A program made the position numbers and the translations under genes. The notes under the pieces were generated by a model. It saw nothing but the letters and a program-made list of their open reading frames with translations, was not told the DNA's origin and searched no databases. Shown here piece by piece: positions 8,193 through 17,632 of a stretch of DNA of 40,948 nt. Each line of letters opens with the position of its first letter. Within the stretch, counting starts at the first letter, position 1. The stretch comes from a virus, in the IMG/VR virus record IMGVR_UViG_3300028840_002795, positions 1 through 40,948 of that record. One strand, 5' to 3'.

Positions 8193-10785
8193 AAGATACG
8201 CCTCTATAGGTCATACTTAATATATTAAACGGTACTGGATCGTCATGCTCAACTAAAACCTGATTATCCATATTAGGAGTAATATTAAATTTTAGCCTTC
8301 TTATTTCTGTGACGATCTCATTATCATCATATTCAAAATCGAAAAGACTAGTCTGCTCTGGGTTCCCATAAGAACCGCCCTGCGACTTATAAAGTCTCAT
8401 TCTCACTTCATCAATTCGTTGTCTGTTTCCTTGGCTAGTACCGAAGTCACCTCCAGCTTCAATATCTAGCGTTCTTAATCTTGACTTATATCTAAGCCCA
8501 ACAACGACTACAGTACCCGCAGGATAGGTACTGCCTAAAGTTACCTGGCCGCCAGCTACCGTCAAACCCTTCTCTACTGTATTGCCCGCTAAGGCATCTA
8601 CAGACTCCCCCTCTAGATGGGATAGTCCTGTGACGATATTTGTGGATGAACCTAAAACAACTTTCACTGCGCTATCGACATACCAGGCGGTATCGTCGTC
8701 ATTGGATGATGTATTATTCAGTACATCATGTTCAAAGTCATCTCCCATCTTTTCTAAATATCTAACTGTACTTCCGTTTACAGATCTTTCTACAGAAGCC
8801 CATACTTCATCATATCGTCCTGTAGCGGATGGAGCTACTGCAAGAGATTGAAACTTATCTCCGTCTCTTGTTTTGTGATACTGCCAAGCTGCGATTTGAC
8901 TTTCTTTTGAGAACGTCAAAGCTACAACTTCATCGTTTGAAGTAATACACCAAACAGTGTCTCTACTTGGTTGATAGTGCATTTCTCTAAACTCTACTCC
9001 CTTAAGGGTAGAGCTTGCTGCTCCATCAAATCCTCTAAAGACTATATGTTCTGCTAATAGATTGAGGTTAAGAGATAAGTAACTGCCGTTGTCTCTATTA
9101 AACTTAAAGTTACGAATACGGCGACCATCTCTACTACTAAATAAAATGCTATTGCCCACAGAAATAGCCTGAACATTGTTGGAACCATAATCTGTCTGCT
9201 TTTTAACGAAGATGCTTTCGTTTGATATAATTGAGTCTCCACCTGTTACAGTGTACTCAGCTCCGATCGTACCTACTAATAGTACGTTTTGGCTTTCCAT
9301 CCATTGGATAATGTTTGCCTGCTTTGAAGCTATCGTAAATCCTACAGGATCGGTCGCGCTAATATCTCCAGACAAAGCAAACGATTGCCCTGAAAGAGTG
9401 CTAGTTGATGGAGTAGGACTAGCTGTATCTTGCTCTAGCCTTCTCGCCATAAAGTTAAATAGGTTTCCGACGTTACTTGCCCATATAGAGTCTGGTCTAT
9501 TTTTAGTCCCACCAAAAATAAGCCTTTGCTCATGAAATACAACCGCTCTAGGAAACCCTTGTTCAGTAGACCAAGCTGACTCCTGCCAGTTATCGGAAGC
9601 AGCTGCAGCTGATGTTATTCCCGCTGGCATTTCAACTTCAATATTGCCTGTCACCTTATTTAGCTCATAATGCTGTATTCTAATTCCTTTATCGCCCGCG
9701 TCTGTAAAATCAATTCTGTTAGAGTCCGCGTCCGCGTCAGCTTGGCTAGTATAAAAAGCTAACGTGTTTGCCGTTAAAGCTCTTACATAAAACTTTCCGT
9801 ACGAGGAATTTGTAAGAGGAAACCCACTAATAACTGGATCAGTAGTTCCCGGTGCCCCTGTTTCTGCAAGAATAACTCTGTCTCGGGTATTTAAATTATG
9901 CGCTATCGAAGTAACTACATCTGTAGCTATATCAATATCTGCACTAGACTCCAGTAAATCGTTAGGCCATACCGTAGGATAAAAGACTCCTTCCGTAGAA
10001 CCTGACTGTACTTTAAAAAACCCACCTACTTGAGTTGGTGCGCTAGAAGGTCCACCTGTTTCAGAAAACACATGCCCCAGTTTAAAGAAAGGAATTGGAT
10101 CGTTATTGGAGTCTACAGCAAAAGCTGCTCTACCTAAGCCTACTGTAGTAGTAGGAAGATATAGCCTAATATCAGGGTTCGTATTAGGGTCAAGATAAGG
10201 CCTATTCACTGCAGGATTAAGTTTACCTCGACTAGGTATTTTATCTAAAAATTGAGGGTGACTAAACGTTACTAGGTCAAACTCATTGTCGTCTGTTCTA
10301 ATTAAAAAAGCTGGGGCTATAGAGTTTCCCGCAGATAAAATTGTTGTATTTTCCACCGCCGTAGGTTCTGAGTAAGCTAAAACTAAAATGTCCCCAGACT
10401 GAGCGTACTTCCAGTTTTTACTATCATAGTTGGCAAAAGAAGTAGCGTTTATAAAATCGTCGTAGTTTACTGTCGCCTCTGTCCCATCGGTGTTAAAAAC
10501 TCGCATAGGAACTAAAGAGGGAAAAAACGAATTAAATACTACGATATAACTTTCTGTCTTAGAAAAAACAAAAGGAACTGCTCGTTCCCCTAAAAAACTA
10601 CCTGATATAAGGTCCTGTTCATATCTAGTGCCAGGACGCTTAACAGCTCCACCTTGCCTCTGGATAATGAAGTTTTCTAACCTATCGCAGGACTGAGTGT
10701 ATTCTTCAAAGTCAACGCGACCTTTAGCTTTGTCACTAACTTCGCCAGCTTTGAATGTGGTTTGAATTTTATTAAACTTACTCAC
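8185..10785 (-). CDS. Tail tubular protein B-like (nozzle)
   Basis: The 866-residue product begins with T-F-K-A-G-E-V-S and R-V-D-F-E-E-Y, followed by R-Q-G-G-A-V-K-R-P-G-T-R-Y, the N-terminal pattern of tail tubular protein B (T7 gp12) relatives. It forms the lower tail tube or nozzle of podoviruses. Later segments such as F-H-E-Q-R-L-I-F-G-G-T and N-S-I-L-F-S-S-R-D-G-R-R-I-R also fit the family. The gene starts with GTG, and this GTGA overlaps the stop of the gp11-like gene, which points to translational coupling. It is somewhat longer than T7 gp12 (794 residues). Confidence 0.88.
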   Translation of the reverse strand: MSKFNKIQTTFKAGEVSDKAKGRVDFEEYTQSCDRLENFIIQRQGGAVKRPGTRYEQDLISGSFLGERAVPFVFSKTESYIVVFNSFFPSLVPMRVFNTDGTEATVNYDDFINATSFANYDSKNWKYAQSGDILVLAYSEPTAVENTTILSAGNSIAPAFLIRTDDNEFDLVTFSHPQFLDKIPSRGKLNPAVNRPYLDPNTNPDIRLYLPTTTVGLGRAAFAVDSNNDPIPFFKLGHVFSETGGPSSAPTQVGGFFKVQSGSTEGVFYPTVWPNDLLESSADIDIATDVVTSIAHNLNTRDRVILAETGAPGTTDPVISGFPLTNSSYGKFYVRALTANTLAFYTSQADADADSNRIDFTDAGDKGIRIQHYELNKVTGNIEVEMPAGITSAAAASDNWQESAWSTEQGFPRAVVFHEQRLIFGGTKNRPDSIWASNVGNLFNFMARRLEQDTASPTPSTSTLSGQSFALSGDISATDPVGFTIASKQANIIQWMESQNVLLVGTIGAEYTVTGGDSIISNESIFVKKQTDYGSNNVQAISVGNSILFSSRDGRRIRNFKFNRDNGSYLSLNLNLLAEHIVFRGFDGAASSTLKGVEFREMHYQPSRDTVWCITSNDEVVALTFSKESQIAAWQYHKTRDGDKFQSLAVAPSATGRYDEVWASVERSVNGSTVRYLEKMGDDFEHDVLNNTSSNDDDTAWYVDSAVKVVLGSSTNIVTGLSHLEGESVDALAGNTVEKGLTVAGGQVTLGSTYPAGTVVVVGLRYKSRLRTLDIEAGGDFGTSQGNRQRIDEVRMRLYKSQGGSYGNPEQTSLFDFEYDDNEIVTEIRRLKFNITPNMDNQVLVEHDDPVPFNILSMTYRGVSYD

Positions 10786-11342
10786 AGTCGAGATCCAGTA
10801 AACACATTCGTTTCATAATCTTCTGGCTGCCCTTCTTGAGCGTCGAAAGATCTAACGTCACGTTTGAGGTCGTTTAACTCTTCTTTAAGTTCTCTTTTCA
10901 AAGAATTACTTTGTACCAATGGGTAGGCTAACTCGTACGCTAGTTCTGTAGCTAGTAATTCATCAAAACTAGCATCGAACTCTGTGGGATCTGTTATCTG
11001 TGCTATATATACTAAATTAAAACTTTCTTGATTAGCGACTAATTTTTGACCTTCAATCTTCCAGTCAATGCTTTTATCTTCTTCTCTAATACCTCTAAGG
11101 TAGTCAGCGGGAAGATCGAACTCTTGCTCATACTCAAAAGCAGGAGTGTTGCCGTTTGCAGTAAGAGAGACTCTCTTAATCGCAAAGTTCCAAGGATGAG
11201 ACCTGAGTAATCTATCTCTAACTTTTGCGAATTGTTGGTTACAAAGTTTGGCCCTACGAGTGTTATCACTTAAAGATGTGATAATGTCTGCGCCAAGTTT
11301 AGTTAATGCTGAATTGCAAATATCTTCGTTGGTTGCTGCCAT
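10782..11342 (-). CDS. Tail tubular protein A-like (adaptor)
   Basis: The 186-residue product starts with D-I-C-N-S-A-L-T-K-L-G-A and contains R-D-R-L-L-R-S-H-P-W-N-F-A, a well-known signature of tail tubular protein A/gp11-like adaptors that join portal to nozzle. The rest has the expected L-P-A-D-Y-L-R motif near residues 77-83. It starts 14 bases after an intrinsic terminator that closes the capsid unit, so its transcription depends on read-through or processing. It is translationally coupled to the nozzle gene. Confidence 0.88.
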   Translation of the reverse strand: MAATNEDICNSALTKLGADIITSLSDNTRRAKLCNQQFAKVRDRLLRSHPWNFAIKRVSLTANGNTPAFEYEQEFDLPADYLRGIREEDKSIDWKIEGQKLVANQESFNLVYIAQITDPTEFDASFDELLATELAYELAYPLVQSNSLKRELKEELNDLKRDVRSFDAQEGQPEDYETNVFTGSRL

Positions 11343-11355
11343 CTTTGCTCCATGT

Positions 11356-11383
11356 AAAAAAGGCCCTCCTCGAAAGGAGGACC
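11356..11383 (-). terminator. Intrinsic terminator after the capsid genes
   Basis: Read on the minus strand, this is an 8-bp G/C-rich stem with one G-T pair, extended by a T-A pair, around a TTCG loop, followed directly by six T residues. It lies between the decoration-like gene and the gp11-like gene. Its position matches the T-phi terminator of T7 after gene 10. It probably lets only part of the transcription pass into the tail genes. Confidence 0.9.
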
Positions 11384-11399
11384 TGAGTAGTCGGTATGA

Positions 11400-11861
11400 T
11401 TAATCTACAATGTAGATTACTTCCCACTGAAGCAAATTGCCTGTAGAAGCTGTAGAAGCTTCAAGGCAAAGAAGCTCAAGCTCAGTTTCTTCGGCGAACT
11501 CGAAGTTGTAACCAGCTGCAGTTCCTAACATTTTAGCGTCTACTGCACCCGCTCCGAAGTCACCTTCAGAAGCACCAGCAAAGAAACCGTCTGAGTCAGC
11601 TGCGTCTGAGCCATTAGAAGCCCAACCAAAGTCAAGCTGTCCACCAGTACCGTCGGCAGGAAAAATAATTCTTGCGTCTAGTACTTTAGCACCCTTTGGA
11701 AGAACGCCTGCTTTGATAACGTCGTTCAAAGCTAGTTCGCCACTAAGAGTGATTGAGTCGTACATTCTACGAAGACGACCATGTTGTTCTTTAACACTAA
11801 TCTTGCTCGCAGGCTCATCGACCCTTGAAGCTTGATAGTTTGTTGCATTTAAAGTAGCCAT
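11400..11861 (-). CDS. Decoration-like capsid protein
   Basis: The 153-residue product is acidic and Gly/Ala/Asp-rich and is encoded directly after the major capsid gene, within the same promoter-terminator unit. It contains D-V-I-K-A-G-V-L-P-K-G-A-K-V-L-D-A-R near residues 46-64 and a beta-rich C-terminus. Proteins with this layout and position in related phages are thought to be head decoration or head-associated proteins. It has a good ribosome site (GAGGTAATAGT before ATG). The function is inferred from position, composition and expected high expression. Confidence 0.65.
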   Translation of the reverse strand: MATLNATNYQASRVDEPASKISVKEQHGRLRRMYDSITLSGELALNDVIKAGVLPKGAKVLDARIIFPADGTGGQLDFGWASNGSDAADSDGFFAGASEGDFGAGAVDAKMLGTAAGYNFEFAEETELELLCLEASTASTGNLLQWEVIYIVD

Positions 11862-11897
11862 ACTATTACCTCATTGTTTTGGGGCTAACCCACGTTA

Positions 11898-12839
11898 TTA
11901 TTCAGAGCAGATACACTCAACAACTTTCTCTTCTTCCATACGAGTAGCACCTAAACTGAGTGAGGCATAAACTTGAGTAGCGTAAGACTTGTCTTCTCTT
12001 TCGCCAATTCTAGCTTTAACGTCCATGCCGATAGCCAAAAGAACACCATCTTGTGCCCAGAAGATACATCTTCTTGAATTAGCTGCAGTTACAGTACCAG
12101 CACCAGCTCCTACAGAACCGTCATTGATGTCGTAAGTTACGTTAGAGCTTGAACGTCCAAGTCTTTCTGTTCTAATGAACTTGAAGCCCATGAACATATC
12201 AATGTCACCTTGTACTAGAGCCTTAACAGTGTTGAAGTCTGAACTAGTAGTTTCAGTTTCAGCAAGTAAAGACTGAAGTTGTGAAGATGTAATAGCTCCG
12301 TACTTACGGATAGATTCATCAACATCATTGCCGTCAAATTTTTCTTTGATCTTTCTAAGCGTTCTAACATTCATGTTAACGCCAGTAAGAGTAGAACCGT
12401 CGTGAGCTGCTACTTTTTGGCTGTTAGGAAGGGCAACCGCAATTGAACCTTCTTCTCCACCGTAAGCAGTACCTAAAGCTCCAGAGATGATTTCATCATC
12501 CATTGCTCTACCAAGTCCCCAAACAGCTGCTTGAGCGTATGGGTTAGTTGGATCAAAGATAGTTCTGATTTTATCTTGATCATCAACAAGATCAGCATAC
12601 TCATAGTCAACCATAGTAACTCTACGTCTACTATGTGGAGTATCCATCTGAGGAGTATCACTGTGACGAGATACTTTCTTCTGGGCTACTGCTTGTCCAA
12701 TTCTGTCATAGAAACCACTTTTACCTCTTAGACTTTCTTGTCTAACAGATGCACGTAGTCTCGATCCTTTTTGTTGTGATAAATGGAACACATTTGCAGA
12801 ATACTGCTTAACGTGTGCCGTAGGGATTTGCTGAGACAT
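11898..12839 (-). CDS. Major capsid protein
   Basis: The 313-residue product follows the scaffold gene, has the strongest ribosome site in the window (AGGAGGAGAAT before ATG) and its own promoter. The N-terminal part (residues 10-60) is basic with Q-Q-K-G-S-R-L-R; residues 80-100 contain M-V-D-Y-E-Y-A-D-L-V-D-D-Q-D, which resembles capsid proteins of T7-like marine phages of the HK97-fold class. Length is close to T7 gp10A (345 residues). A G-A-G-A-G-T stretch near 247-252 probably forms a loop. No frameshift signal for a second capsid form was noticed. Confidence 0.88.
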   Translation of the reverse strand: MSQQIPTAHVKQYSANVFHLSQQKGSRLRASVRQESLRGKSGFYDRIGQAVAQKKVSRHSDTPQMDTPHSRRRVTMVDYEYADLVDDQDKIRTIFDPTNPYAQAAVWGLGRAMDDEIISGALGTAYGGEEGSIAVALPNSQKVAAHDGSTLTGVNMNVRTLRKIKEKFDGNDVDESIRKYGAITSSQLQSLLAETETTSSDFNTVKALVQGDIDMFMGFKFIRTERLGRSSSNVTYDINDGSVGAGAGTVTAANSRRCIFWAQDGVLLAIGMDVKARIGEREDKSYATQVYASLSLGATRMEEEKVVECICSE

Positions 12840-12968
12840 ATTCTCCTCCTAGATTAATAAAAATAAATTTAAAGTTTTTTCGGTGAGATTGCCTTCAATG
12901 AAGATCTTGCCTAACAGCCCACTGTGAAAGGATCGACACAGCGATTGTCCCAGGGTTGCATACCATTT

Positions 12969-12996
12969 AGGATACCACTGCGCCGATTATTGTCAA
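12969..12996 (-). promoter_or_regulatory. Sigma70-like promoter for the capsid gene
   Basis: On the minus strand a perfect TTGACA (12996-12991) is followed after 16 bases by TATCCT (12974-12969). It lies immediately downstream of the scaffold stop codon and would give a leader of about 120 bases before the capsid start. It is placed like phi10 of T7 but has host-type sequence. Confidence 0.72.
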
Positions 12997-12998
12997 GA

Positions 12999-13958
12999 TT
13001 AGCGGTTCGCAACCTCTTGCAATTTAAGCATTTCTGCTACTGCGTGTTGGTGCGATGGATGGGCAGCATCCCAGTATGGATGTCCCTGATCTCCAAGAAT
13101 AGTCGCCATTTTCTTTTGTGCTTCATCTTTTGTAGCTCCAAAAGTTCCATGGGATTCTTGTGTGAACTTATCTTCTAAAAGACCTTTTCCTATCTTATTG
13201 AAAAGTCTTATTAATGTGACGTTTCCATCAAGACCAGAGTCTTTTAAGTACTTAATTGTAGCCTCGTCAGCAAATTCCTTTACCGCTCTATTGGCCAATT
13301 GGACTTCCCTGTCGAAACCTTCGCCCCAATCAGCTTTTAAAGCCTTAACTTCTGCCTCGTAGCCTTCAGTTTGAGACTGCTGTAGTGCTGTTTGGTTCTG
13401 CGCACTTACACTGTTAAACCAATTTACTAAACTTTGTGCCTGTTTAGTTGATAATCCAGCTTTATGAGCTTCCGCTTTGAAGCCGTTAAACATCTGTTCG
13501 TCTAATTGAACGCCCTCTTCCAAGGTGTTGTTAACTTCGTACTTCTCTAGTTCTGCGGGTCTAAGTTGATTGTAGAAATTAGCCCAGTCTTCATCAGTAG
13601 AGTGGCTATCAGGAAGTCTAACTCCCTTCTCTCCCATCTTTCTTTGCGCGTGTACGTAGGATTTAATTAAGTTTTGAACATTGACGTTGTTCTTATCGTC
13701 CATGAAAACTTTAAGACTAGGGTCAGAAACTAAGTCCTCTGGTAAACCAGAAAGAAAAGACTCCCCCGACTGTCCTCCAGCGGGAGGATCGCCATCTGGA
13801 GTACCTTCTGCGGGTTCTCCTCCAGGTTCTCCAGGAGGTAGCTCACTATCGCCTGCTCCATCTCCTGTAGCTGCTCCTGCATCCCCTCCTGTAAGCGATA
13901 AACTTCCCCTATTATCATATAGGTAGTTTAACAGAAATCTCCAAAAACTAATCTTCAT
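12999..13958 (-). CDS. Capsid assembly scaffold protein
   Basis: The 319-residue product has a Gly/Pro/Asp-rich disordered N-terminus (about residues 20-70), a region with L-P-E-D-L and S-Y-V-H-A-Q-R-K-M-G, and a helical, charged C-terminal half. This is the typical pattern of scaffolds encoded between portal and capsid genes in T7-like marine phages. The ATG at 13958 is chosen because it follows AGGAG by 7 bases and overlaps the preceding gene by only 11 bases. Scaffolds guide procapsid assembly and then leave. The C-terminus (H-Q-H, then L-K-L-Q) may contact the shell. Confidence 0.8.
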   Translation of the reverse strand: MKISFWRFLLNYLYDNRGSLSLTGGDAGAATGDGAGDSELPPGEPGGEPAEGTPDGDPPAGGQSGESFLSGLPEDLVSDPSLKVFMDDKNNVNVQNLIKSYVHAQRKMGEKGVRLPDSHSTDEDWANFYNQLRPAELEKYEVNNTLEEGVQLDEQMFNGFKAEAHKAGLSTKQAQSLVNWFNSVSAQNQTALQQSQTEGYEAEVKALKADWGEGFDREVQLANRAVKEFADEATIKYLKDSGLDGNVTLIRLFNKIGKGLLEDKFTQESHGTFGATKDEAQKKMATILGDQGHPYWDAAHPSHQHAVAEMLKLQEVANR

Positions 13959-14226
13959 ATTCCATCTCCTGTTGTTGTCGTTTACGAAATTCATCAAGTA
14001 TCTTTGCTGGGTTTTGTTTAAGCTGTAGCATTATATAATTGATAACATTACGTTCTCCCTCGCGGAATAACATATCGTTTACGTTTCCTTGGTAAGATGA
14101 GTCAAAGTAATGAAACTTCTTGCACATATCGTACAAAAGGTTCTTACCTTTTTCTGTTTCAAAGACTTCTTTTAAATACGACAAATTACTAACTGCCGTT
14201 TCAGTTTTCCTAGCTGCTCTCCCCAA
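13948..14226 (-). CDS. Bbp19-like small phage protein
   Basis: The 92-residue protein has the pattern of the Bbp19-like phage family: F-E-T-E-K-G-K-N-L-L near residues 22-31, an aromatic region F-H-Y-F-D, then M-L-F-R-E-G-E-R-N-V-I-N-Y-I near 53-66. Such genes usually lie beside portal and scaffold genes. Their role is unknown; a part in head assembly is the usual guess. It starts 2 bases after the portal stop and overlaps the scaffold gene. Confidence 0.7.
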   Translation of the reverse strand: MGRAARKTETAVSNLSYLKEVFETEKGKNLLYDMCKKFHYFDSSYQGNVNDMLFREGERNVINYIMLQLKQNPAKILDEFRKRQQQEMEYED

Positions 14227-14228
14227 AA

Positions 14229-15854
14229 TTATGCTCCTTGTATCTGTACTCCAAGATTTCTTGCAGATTCACTCTGTAGTTTTTGTTTCTCAAGTTCTTG
14301 CGCTTCTAATTGAGCTTGTTGTCTTTGCTGTCTTAGCTGCGCAACCTCTCGTTTACTTCTAAAAATTTCATTAGGTACATCAAACGTGTCACCGACGAAA
14401 TCAAGCATACCATCTCCGTTTATGTTGTCCATAATTTCTGGCTGCGCTTGAATGACAGGTGCCATTATTCCTATAACTCTTGAGATATTATCTGCTTCAC
14501 TTGCTTTCTGAGATCTTGCAATCATAGAGCTAAACTGAACTCTTAAGTCTAAGTCTTTTAGCTCAGGCGGTGCGTCCTCTGGAAGTAATCCTTTTCTTCC
14601 CATGATCCCAAGCATACGATCAATCAATGGTTTTAAGAACTCAAAGTGTAATCTACCTAGTACAGGACCTAGTAACCTTAGCTTCTCTTCTGTACGCTGA
14701 AGCACTTCTGTAGCCGTCATTTGTGGACCTTCTACTAGTTGTAGTTGGTCGATAAAGAAAGCTTCTCTAATTCGTTTACGGATCTCTTCCATAAACTGAT
14801 CGCCAATATCAAGCCTGCTGCCTGTATCCAGGGGAACAATTCTATCTGGCGTCCCTGCTCTGTAGTAGTTGATCCCACCTGGAGTAGTTCTGATAGGTAA
14901 ACTCATTCCGTCATCTGGTACTTGTAAAGCTGGGTCAATAGTTTTCTGTGCCCCTCTAATTTGTACCTTCATAACTTCATTAAGCATTTTAATATCTGGT
15001 AGCGCTTGAATACCTGGACCTCTTCCGTACATTTCGCCAGAAGTCTTAGTCCACCTAGGAACTACGTAAGGGAACTCTTTAAACCCTTGCACGTCTATTG
15101 CAATGTTAAGATCTTCTACGACATGGACAGATACCCACTTAAATCTTTTGGCCCTAGAAGGTAGCTCATCTTGTGGGAACTCTTTCCTTGGGAATACAAA
15201 GTGAATTAAGTTCCACTCTTTCATCTCGTCTTGATCAAACTTATCTAGCTTAAATCTCTCCATAGGTGGAAGACGTTTAGCTGCTTTTTTAAGATCATAT
15301 TGGTTCTTAACCTGACGACTCTCTAGTTTAAACTCTCTAGAGATACCGTTAACTAATCCCTTATAATCTTCTTTAATATAATGTTCGTAAATTGGTCTAG
15401 CTTGAAATCTAACTACGTTCTCATCATCTTCTTCAATTCTAAGTGCAGCCGTCCCTATTCCTCCAAGGTCAAGGTAAACCTCATGTACTTCAGAATGAAA
15501 GTTTGACGAGTTAAAAATTTGGATCATCCGCCTAGTTGTTAGCTGTAAATATTTTTTAACAGAGTCTAGTCCGTCAATTTCATCAATTCCTGTCTTTAGT
15601 CCAAACCACTGCGTAGCTGGGTTAGTAAGCATCCCATGTAACGCAGAGGAAAGTAGAGCGTTAGCTTGTATAGGTGAAGCATCGTAAACTCTAGTCTGTC
15701 TTTTCTCTCCTGGAGCTTGCGATCTAAAACTAAATACATTTCTCTTTCTAGGAATAATCAAATCAAGAGCTTCCTGCCAGTGACTATCCCAGTTATGCCT
15801 ATCACCTTTGATTCTGGCGTGAGTCTTTTTTACAAATTCTGCTAGTTTATCCAT
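14229..15854 (-). CDS. Portal protein (head-tail connector)
   Basis: The 541-residue product matches the T7 gp8 connector family in length (536 residues) and sequence style: an N-terminal W-x-x-H-W-Q-E-A-L-D-L-I-I-P near residues 18-33, L-L-S-S-A-L-H-G-M-L-T-N-P-A-x-x-W-F near 67-84, and Y-G-R-G-P-G near 269-274. Later Q-M-T-A-T-E-V-L-Q-R precedes a long helix, and the C-terminus is Gln-rich and helical. Twelve copies would form the ring at one vertex through which terminase pumps DNA. The gene order large terminase, small gene, portal fits. Confidence 0.93.
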   Translation of the reverse strand: MDKLAEFVKKTHARIKGDRHNWDSHWQEALDLIIPRKRNVFSFRSQAPGEKRQTRVYDASPIQANALLSSALHGMLTNPATQWFGLKTGIDEIDGLDSVKKYLQLTTRRMIQIFNSSNFHSEVHEVYLDLGGIGTAALRIEEDDENVVRFQARPIYEHYIKEDYKGLVNGISREFKLESRQVKNQYDLKKAAKRLPPMERFKLDKFDQDEMKEWNLIHFVFPRKEFPQDELPSRAKRFKWVSVHVVEDLNIAIDVQGFKEFPYVVPRWTKTSGEMYGRGPGIQALPDIKMLNEVMKVQIRGAQKTIDPALQVPDDGMSLPIRTTPGGINYYRAGTPDRIVPLDTGSRLDIGDQFMEEIRKRIREAFFIDQLQLVEGPQMTATEVLQRTEEKLRLLGPVLGRLHFEFLKPLIDRMLGIMGRKGLLPEDAPPELKDLDLRVQFSSMIARSQKASEADNISRVIGIMAPVIQAQPEIMDNINGDGMLDFVGDTFDVPNEIFRSKREVAQLRQQRQQAQLEAQELEKQKLQSESARNLGVQIQGA

Positions 15855-15857
15855 GAT

Positions 15858-16319
15858 TTACTCCACTAAAGATAGTCTAGTTTGAGATATGCCTGGCTCA
15901 AATCTAGAAGAAAAAACTTCATCGGATCGTGTTGTGAAAGATTGTACTAATCTTTTTAATCTTTCTTCTCTAGGGTCTGATCCAATAAACTCTAAAGACT
16001 CAAAATCGAACTCTGGTCGTGAAGCAATCTTACCTTGCAAACTCTCTGCTAATCTAAATATATCTTCATTAAAACGAACTCTAGCTGCCTCATCCGCTGC
16101 CGCCGCTTCATCTCTCGCTTGTTCTACTTTTTCACCTTGGATCTTTCCTAAAGCTGCTCCAGGAATAAGTCCTCCCGGAAGCTGTGAGCCTAAGAGGCCG
16201 CCAGTAATAGATCCTTTTGTGCTTTCGTCAGAGATGCCTATATCTCCTAGAAAGCCGCCTACTTTTTCAGTCGCTTTATTAACTGTTTTAGAAAAAACGT
16301 CCCCACCACTTGAACTCAT
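15858..16319 (-). CDS. Gly-rich protein between terminase and portal
   Basis: The 153-residue product has a Gly/Ser/Leu-rich N-terminal half containing G-G-L-L-G-S-Q-L-P-G-G-L-I-P-G-A-A-L-G, then a helical Ala/Glu/Arg-rich middle (residues 65-95) and a C-terminal segment rich in Phe, Arg and Ser. The pattern loosely resembles internal virion or membrane-interacting phage proteins, but I do not recognise a family. It overlaps the large terminase stop by 4 bases and is followed 3 bases later by the portal gene, so it is translated with the packaging genes. Confidence 0.6.
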   Translation of the reverse strand: MSSSGGDVFSKTVNKATEKVGGFLGDIGISDESTKGSITGGLLGSQLPGGLIPGAALGKIQGEKVEQARDEAAAADEAARVRFNEDIFRLAESLQGKIASRPEFDFESLEFIGSDPREERLKRLVQSFTTRSDEVFSSRFEPGISQTRLSLVE

Positions 16320-17632
16320 ATAGCCTCCAATTCGTCGTAATCCATTTCCGCTTGTCTTGGTAACTCATCATAATGTTGATCAGCAAACCTGGATTCTCTT
16401 CTATCTAATGCAGAGTAACCAAAGCTATCTGCTCCATGACATGACCAATCTTTTTTAGGATTAGATTTAAAAACCTGCATCTTACTATCCCACTCTTTTT
16501 GGTAGTTCACTAAAGCGTCCAGACCTTTTTGAGTAGTATCTCTATTGAAAAATGAAACAGGTATTAAGTTTCTACCGGCTGCAATTCTATCATTAACAGC
16601 TTGTCGTTTCTGAATATCTACGCCTCTTAGGTGTTTCCTAAAGATCTCTAGCCTTGTTTGACCAGAGCCAAGCTCTCTAGTGTTCGCATCCCAAGGAAGA
16701 ATATGTCTTCCGTAAGCGTATTCTTTGTCTTTTATAATTTTACAAAGCTCAGGAATTGACTTCCCGTTGTCTTCAAAATAGTCAATGAATCTGAAGTCCC
16801 CAGATCTAGTTCTCTGCCTGAACCATATAGCCACAGCATCATCCATACCAAGGTCCCAAAAAGTATCAACAGGGGTAGTAGGGTCATAAGGATAATCACC
16901 AATCTGGCCCTTATCTTCAATCGCATTAATTCTCGAAGCATAATAGGCTCCTCTTATAGCGGCGTTGAAACTACATTCCATCTCTTGTTGGTACTCTTCT
17001 TCTTCCATTTCCGCCCTCATGCCTTCCAGTTCTTCATCATCAATGATACCAGTCTCAGAGGCTTTAAACACGCATGTAAACCAGTTAGGATCCTCGCAAG
17101 CCATTTCATAACGTTTTTCAAAATGATTTTTTCCTTTGGGAGTCCCAATAAAAATACCCCAGCCTTTACGATCCGATAAAGCAGGGCGAGCAACTTCACC
17201 CCAGACGATAGGATCGCATTGTGCAAACTCATCAAAAACCGCGCCATCAAGATAAAGTCCCCTTAGCGTGTCAGGATCATCGCTCCCCAGTAACATAATC
17301 TTAATCGTGTCTGGGTCTGGTAGCCATTTCCTTTCTATCATTATCGTAAGTTCCTGCTTGTTCTCTTTAAAACCAGGAAGCTTACGTGCATATTCTTTTA
17401 AAGGATCCCACGCAATCCTCTTCGCCTGCCTATAGGTTGGAGCGATGTAGGCGTATTGTGGGTTCCTTTTCGTATTCTTGAGTGCTTTAGCGAGCATGTG
17501 ATTAAGAGTAAAGATCGTCTTACCAAATCGACGATGGCATACAAGCACATTAAACCTGGCCAGACTTTTGTGTAGAAAAGCCTGAAGGGGTCTAGGTCTA
17601 TAGCCTGTGTCAAAACTCTTAGTCTCCCTCAT
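16316..17632 (-). CDS. terL: Terminase large subunit
   Basis: The 438-residue DNA-packaging motor cuts and pumps phage DNA into the procapsid through the portal. The ATPase has a variant Walker A, C-H-R-R-F-G-K-T (residues 32-39), Walker B ending V-F-D-E (132-135) and motif III G-T-P-K-G (163-167). The nuclease half has F-W-D-L-G (258-262), L-P-W-D-A-N (312-317) and H-G-A-D-S-F-G-Y (397-404), supplying the expected acidic metal ligands D260, D315 and D400. It overlaps the preceding membrane-protein gene by 14 bases. It is separated from the small terminase gene by seven genes, unlike T7, where they are close. Confidence 0.95.
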   Translation of the reverse strand: MRETKSFDTGYRPRPLQAFLHKSLARFNVLVCHRRFGKTIFTLNHMLAKALKNTKRNPQYAYIAPTYRQAKRIAWDPLKEYARKLPGFKENKQELTIMIERKWLPDPDTIKIMLLGSDDPDTLRGLYLDGAVFDEFAQCDPIVWGEVARPALSDRKGWGIFIGTPKGKNHFEKRYEMACEDPNWFTCVFKASETGIIDDEELEGMRAEMEEEEYQQEMECSFNAAIRGAYYASRINAIEDKGQIGDYPYDPTTPVDTFWDLGMDDAVAIWFRQRTRSGDFRFIDYFEDNGKSIPELCKIIKDKEYAYGRHILPWDANTRELGSGQTRLEIFRKHLRGVDIQKRQAVNDRIAAGRNLIPVSFFNRDTTQKGLDALVNYQKEWDSKMQVFKSNPKKDWSCHGADSFGYSALDRRESRFADQHYDELPRQAEMDYDELEAI

